Below, in pieces: positions 59,176 to 64,000 of a stretch of DNA of 64,000 nucleotides. The notes below the pieces were generated by a model, which had not been told where the DNA came from, made no database searches, and saw only the letters and a list, made by a program, of their open reading frames with translations. Both the position numbers and the translations under genes were made by a program. How positions within the stretch are numbered: the first letter of the stretch is position 1; the number at the start of each line of letters is the position of its first letter. The stretch is from Manduca sexta (Eukaryota; Arthropoda; Insecta; Lepidoptera; Sphingidae). Location: the NCBI RefSeq assembly GCF_014839805.1, contig NC_051121.1, forward strand, positions 1,657,116-1,721,115. Reading direction: 5' to 3'.

Positions 59176-62100
59176 TCTTCACTGCCACCTCCTCACTCGC
59201 GTTAGTCATGTACAGCATCATATTGATCACTCAATTGTCTACATCGAATCCATTTTGCATCACTTATGCTGCAGCAGTTTTATCACTTACACTATCATTA
59301 TTGTTAACACTATTATCTATGATAATATTTACACTTTGAATCCTGGCAATACAAAGAAACTATCAAGATACTATGGCTTAATGTCACCTACAGAGATAAC
59401 TCCCTTACTAATACGCAATACTTAAATCAGTATTTTATTGAATCGCTAGTTTTACTTTCGGCTTAATATTAATTTTCGAAATTCTAAAACAGAACAAATG
59501 TTTACTCGTAAGGTCTTTATAGGAAAATGCATTAAAGATATTATTTCAACACACTTGATGTAATGAAGCAATTTGATAGTAAAACTTTTTTTATTTATTT
59601 CTAGTTAATTTATCATTGTAATTAATTGTAGCGTTTTCTACCCGAATTAAGAAAACGAGGATTTAGTGTTTGTATTACTAATAAAGGGAATTATGTGATT
59701 CGGATTGAAAACTAACAACAAAATAATCTACTTAGAAAACAATGAGTACAAATAATTTTCAATCAATCTCAAAGTACCCTCGTACAATTACAGTTCACAG
59801 GCCAATCTAATGGCCCTACGACCTGGGATTGTGAGGAGAAACCACGCCATTATCACCAGGAAATGTGTTTATAATTGTTCTTGAATGAACACAGTTGCGG
59901 AAATTGCGAAAACTCTTGATATCTTCCTGATATTGGTTTTGTGGCGATATGGTTTTTAAAGGAGAGAGCCGGAAGAAATCAAAGTTCCCATGAACATAAA
60001 CCACACTTTAGTTAATAAACGGAAGAATTAAGTTCTTACTACTTTCAAAATTGGAAATAATTGAAAGTAAACTACAACAATTGTTTTTAAAATTTCTATT
60101 TATTTTAAGTTTATTATTCGTGTTTTTAATGTTGATAGTTACTAATATTCTCTTCTAAGCGGTAGAGTTTTTACGGCGAGCAATTTTGTGTGCCCTTTAT
60201 ATTAACAAACACGGTCTCCACACCGATGAAGATCGACGAGCGCGGGGGAACATCTGCCGCAGCCCTGGGCACACACACAGTTAAGTGTGTATACCTCATG
60301 ATTGCCAATTCCCATTGAGGTCTATAAGGACTCGTGAACAATGCCTAGCCTTCTCCCATGGTTCATCCTAAGAGGATTCCTTCCTATCCCACACATCTTT
60401 TCCCAGATATTCCCTACCAACTTTCCTCCAGGGCCAAGTCGTTAAGCCGAGGGATTCTAGTATCCCATTCGCAAGCTTCGCCTGGTATTGACTGCGGGGT
60501 CCGATACAAAACAAAAATAAACAAACTTTTAATAATGCCTTTGTTCGCACACGTCACACGGAACACAATAAAGATAAATTGATTAACTTTTTTTATATTT
60601 CCATTCATTTTTATAGTCACCGTTCTATTTACAAAACTATCATTAAAAGATACTAATAAACTGTGAAAGTACAAGTTAATGCCGCGACGTCGCTCGCTTT
60701 AATGTCACTGTCAATATATATCTTATCGCTCGACATATCTGATATGTCCACGCATTTCACTAATGTTACATTGATTCGCGATGGTAGCTGATCGATTGAT
60801 TTCTATAAAAGAAAACTATTTATAAATGAAAGTGTTGATTATAACAATGTTTCCGACCGATTATTGAGTATTGTGTGGATCTGCTTTAGAAATACATACG
60901 AAACGAGCGAACACAATATTTTTTAAATTATAATCGAACCCGGTGTCGCTTATTTAGTTAAGGGCAATTTAATTTTATTTTTATTTACTTTATTTATTAC
61001 ACTTTGTATAAAAAAGTATAAAAGCGGACGTACGCTGAAGACATTTTCTACCAGTCAACCTTTAAGCGGTGCATAGACTAAAATAGGTGTACAAAGGATT
61101 TTATATCACTGAAAAAACAATCGGTAAATAACTATAGATTACCCTACAAACAAAGTCACAACAAATCATATCTTATATGCATATCACGCAAGCGACAAAT
61201 TTGTTTTCAACTTTACCCACATAGCAAGAATTATGACATAATTCGATCAATCATGTCAGATAATATCACGTCATTTAATTAGTCAGAACTAGCTCAGAAT
61301 ATAAAAATAGCGGTACATATTAAAATGATTAATAATATTACACGTTACTAACATGTTTATGGAAATTTCGTAGAATTTATATTTGAATGTGTGACGTTTG
61401 AAGCAAGTACACATCAGGCCAAGATCAAATGTAGAGGGCGCTGTCGCACTAGAATAATTTTACAATTTTTGTTACCTGTTTAATGCAGACCTACGGCTAA
61501 CAATGTGCGCGATTTAAAAAATAAAGCATCTGGTTTACTAAATTCGATTTTAACCGTTGTAAAATTTTGTAATTGCTCTCAAATTGTGTTGGCTACGTGT
61601 ATTTTAATCTATACTAATAGCTGAAAAGTCAATTTGTTTTGTTTTTGAGTGCGCTAATATCAGATATTACTAAAGTGATTATGATTTTGTTTCCACTAAT
61701 AGGAAGCTAGATTAGTCCTGAATGCTATAGGCAACTTTTTATAACAATATTTATCCCGAAAAAAAAATCATAGTATCGGAGCTGTAGGCAAAAGAAATGC
61801 TATAAACGTTACTTATAATCAATATCGGTAAGTTTTATATCCACGATAACACTCTCGCGCCATTTTGCGATTATCGTGACAACTGACGGCACAATCGTTA
61901 CATTCGAGACTTTTCCTTTTATATTAGTGCTGTTTCTTAGACACGTGACTTTGTAAAAAAAACCGCGGCAACGGAATGAAAATATATGACAAAATTATAT
62001 TAACGAATCGCATCGTAGTAATGTTTTTTTTTTATGGTATACAATATACTAAGGTAAAAAACAGGTCTTTCTATTTCCTCTATGGAAACATCATGTCCAT

Positions 62101-62622
62101 CAACGGTCGTCAGTATTATGCCGCGCCAGCTTATCATTAAAAACATTAACAAATAGGTATTATGACGTTGCCTTTAAAATTTATTATAACATTTCTTTTA
62201 AATTCTTGACCATAATACAGGGGTATATTGGCTGTTTAATATTTACTTATTAGCAACAATTACTGTTACTCTGCGTATAACAGTATGAACAAATGGGTGT
62301 TCAACACGCAAACACCAAAGAAATTGACAGTTGATTGACAAGACAAATACAAAGCAACATAAACAGTGCATATCTATACAATGGCTTCTTAACACCTATG
62401 TGAAATTGTTTGTTCCGCATTGTTTTAAAAAGTAATTATTATTGTGTAGATAACAGGAAAACTGATATCGGACTTGCATTAATAACTTAAGAATCCCTTA
62501 TCAGTGAAACGTGCGACGCGGACAGTTGAATGCATTTTTTTATATTTTCCTATCTATGTACTATATAGCTATCTATCTACCTTACCCAGTATTGATGGTA
62601 AACTACTCACAAACAGAAGCAA
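59176..62622. other. long non-coding stretch
   Basis: No gene was supported. GC-richer bits at 60220-60280 and 60420-60510 have short broken frames, perhaps relics of a mobile element. The 5' exons of the CRACD-like gene could be hidden here if very short. Confidence 0.4.
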
Positions 62623-62667
62623 AACTTTTAATTGGTTAATACTGTTTGGTATTAACCAATTAAGTTT
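62623..62667. repeat. AT-rich stem-loop
   Basis: AACTTTTAATTGGTTAATAC pairs with GTATTAACCAATTAAGTT around the loop TGTTTG, with one two-base bulge. Confidence 0.65.
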
Positions 62668-62725
62668 GAGACACAGCTGTTAGGTGTTGTACACACTCAG
62701 ACCTTAGAACCTCGATTGTGTAGGC

Positions 62726-62923
62726 AGACGCGCAGCTGGTGCAACCACTTTCCGCCGAGTGTATTCCGGCCCATGATGTGATAGGGGCCTATTGCCATAT
62801 CGGGCACAAATTGCAGACTCCAAGCTTATATTGAGTAGGAAAACTTAATAACATTATGCCAGACCCAGGAGTCGAACCCGAGATCTCAGCACTGCGGTCA
62901 TACAACTACGCCACCGAGGCAGT
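62726..62923 (-). repeat. SINE family F, complete with head
   Basis: GACTGCCTCGGTGGCGTAGT and B box CGGGTTCGACTCCTGGG on the minus strand, then GGAGTCTGCAATTTGTGCCC and CCCCTATCACATCATGGG. Confidence 0.75.
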
Positions 62924-63312
62924 CATAATCCAAGCAATTAAATATGTGTATATTAGTATAGCCTATTTTTTTTTCATATGATTTATAAAATTATTTTCCT
63001 ATTGTGTACAACGAAACGGAAGCAATAAAATAATGACTATAATATCATAGTTATTGATTACGTACATTTTATCAGTAATAAATGGCCTAGTAATCATTTA
63101 TAGAGGAAGAAATTAATAGGTTTTAATGATAGCATGTATAATGTATATGCAACCTTGAATATTATCGTCTTATTAATTTATTATACAAAGGTTCGTGGGG
63201 TAAGTAAGGCACTGGGATTGATCTTTAGGTAGAGGAATAATAAGTTCATATCTTCGCACTGTATGTATGAAAGGGAACAATGAAAAGTAAATTTTTATTT
63301 ATAATTAAAATC

Positions 63313-63362
63313 TTGATTTCTTACATTTACGAGAGTGTTAGACATCGAAATAAAACTAGTCA
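63313..63362 (-). mobile_element. LINE tail family D, terminal fragment
   Basis: TTGATTTCTTACATTTACGA, GTGTTAGACATCGAAATAAA. This is the 3' end only. Confidence 0.55.
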
Positions 63363-63487
63363 AGGGCGTAAAAATAATTCAATGAACCGCTTTAAAACCT
63401 AATTTTTTTTTTGCAATAACATTAATTGAAAAGAAAAGGAAATATTAATTATTTGGTTTATACTTTATAACATAATTTATCATTTGT

Positions 63488-64000
63488 CATTCTTAAATAA
63501 ATAAAAATAAAATACTTTATTTATCACGTAGGCGAACAAAGTTGCACTTATGATACGTCAAAACAAAGAATAAGAATAATTATTATTTCTAAACAACTAT
63601 TAAAATCACTTATATAACTATGGAGATTTTAAATTAGGGATAAAGTTTATACAAAAGACTAGGTACAAAAGTACGAAGTAACCAGCTCGGGCTGGCAAGT
63701 AGGGGAAATAGAAGGGTAACGCGTCGCGATCCTCACCGGTGAGGACATGAGCCCTAGCCTAGCTAACCTACCAGCCTTTCACTAGCTACCTAAGTGATGA
63801 CTACCCGAAGAAGAAAGGCAGAAAGAAACTCCGGGCTTTTTGTCATCAATTGTTCAGTACTTCTTTTGTATTTTTTCCAAGTCTTTCTTGTACATAGTCA
63901 CAATAGTTATATAAGCTAATGCACGCACATCACCGTTAACATGGGATAAGATGAAATCCAATCGACTAAACCTGGAGCGGCATAAAATAAAATTAGCGAT
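63488..64000 (-). mobile_element. LINE 3' end, antisense, running off the window
   Basis: AATAAAATACTTTATTTATC, GGCGAACAAAGTTGCACTTA and AGAAGAAAGGCAGAAAGAAA then CTCC. In reverse it ends in an AAATAAAT tail, like the 3' ends of common lepidopteran LINEs (from memory). Confidence 0.45.

Noticed and set aside
60368..60674. Overlapping minus-strand frames near 60.5 kb
   Set aside because: They are broken by stops and frame changes and match nothing I know; perhaps an element relic, and not the missing 5' exons.
1..64000. CRISPR arrays, bacterial operons or a defence island
   Set aside because: No regularly spaced direct repeats and no contiguous gene clusters; the intron-exon layout and SINEs are eukaryotic.

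Overview
This window looks like a piece of an insect nuclear chromosome, almost certainly from a moth or butterfly (Lepidoptera). The base composition is AT-rich. Protein coding is sparse and cut into exons with GT/AG borders. The rest is packed with short dispersed repeats that I recognise from lepidopteran genomes: two tRNA-derived SINE families, several other small repeat families, RTE- and Jockey/CR1-like LINE tails, foldback MITEs and a maT-type mariner. I cannot name the species. Family names are recalled, not searched.

The one secure gene lies on the minus strand at about 53.0-57.5 kb. Four exons (57372-57516, 56839-56954, 56355-56454, 52950-56200) join in phase into one 1203-residue open product that is incomplete at its N terminus. 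It is Ser/Lys/Glu-rich and probably disordered. A conserved basic motif (AAKHKMAVRP...) and a repeated C-terminal motif resemble vertebrate CRACD (KIAA1211; DUF4592), an inhibitor of actin capping protein. The start codon and promoter were not found and probably lie beyond 57.5 kb.

Three isolated coding-like exons are less certain. One at 37096-37266 (-) is hydrophobic and resembles one membrane segment of a major-facilitator (monocarboxylate-type) transporter. One at 31025-31217 (-) is soluble, helical and unrecognised. One at 39686-39868 (+) ends in a stop followed closely by AATAAA, but lies in a repeat-rich stretch.

Region by region: 0-13 kb holds MITEs, SINE copies and a LINE tail with a local tandem duplication. 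From 13-27 kb there are SINE copies, including one with a 14-bp target duplication, and a LINE tail inserted in a SINE. From 28-30.2 kb there is a dead DD37D mariner next to a TIR element and a 130-bp tandem duplication. From 31-46 kb there is a dense repeat nest with several datable nested insertions, the orphan exons and a possible CpG-rich control region. From 46-52 kb there are old repeats. From 52.9-57.5 kb is the CRACD-like gene. From 57.5-64 kb the sequence is mostly non-coding with scattered LINE and SINE relics. I saw no CRISPR array, no bacterial-type operon and no true tRNA or rRNA gene.
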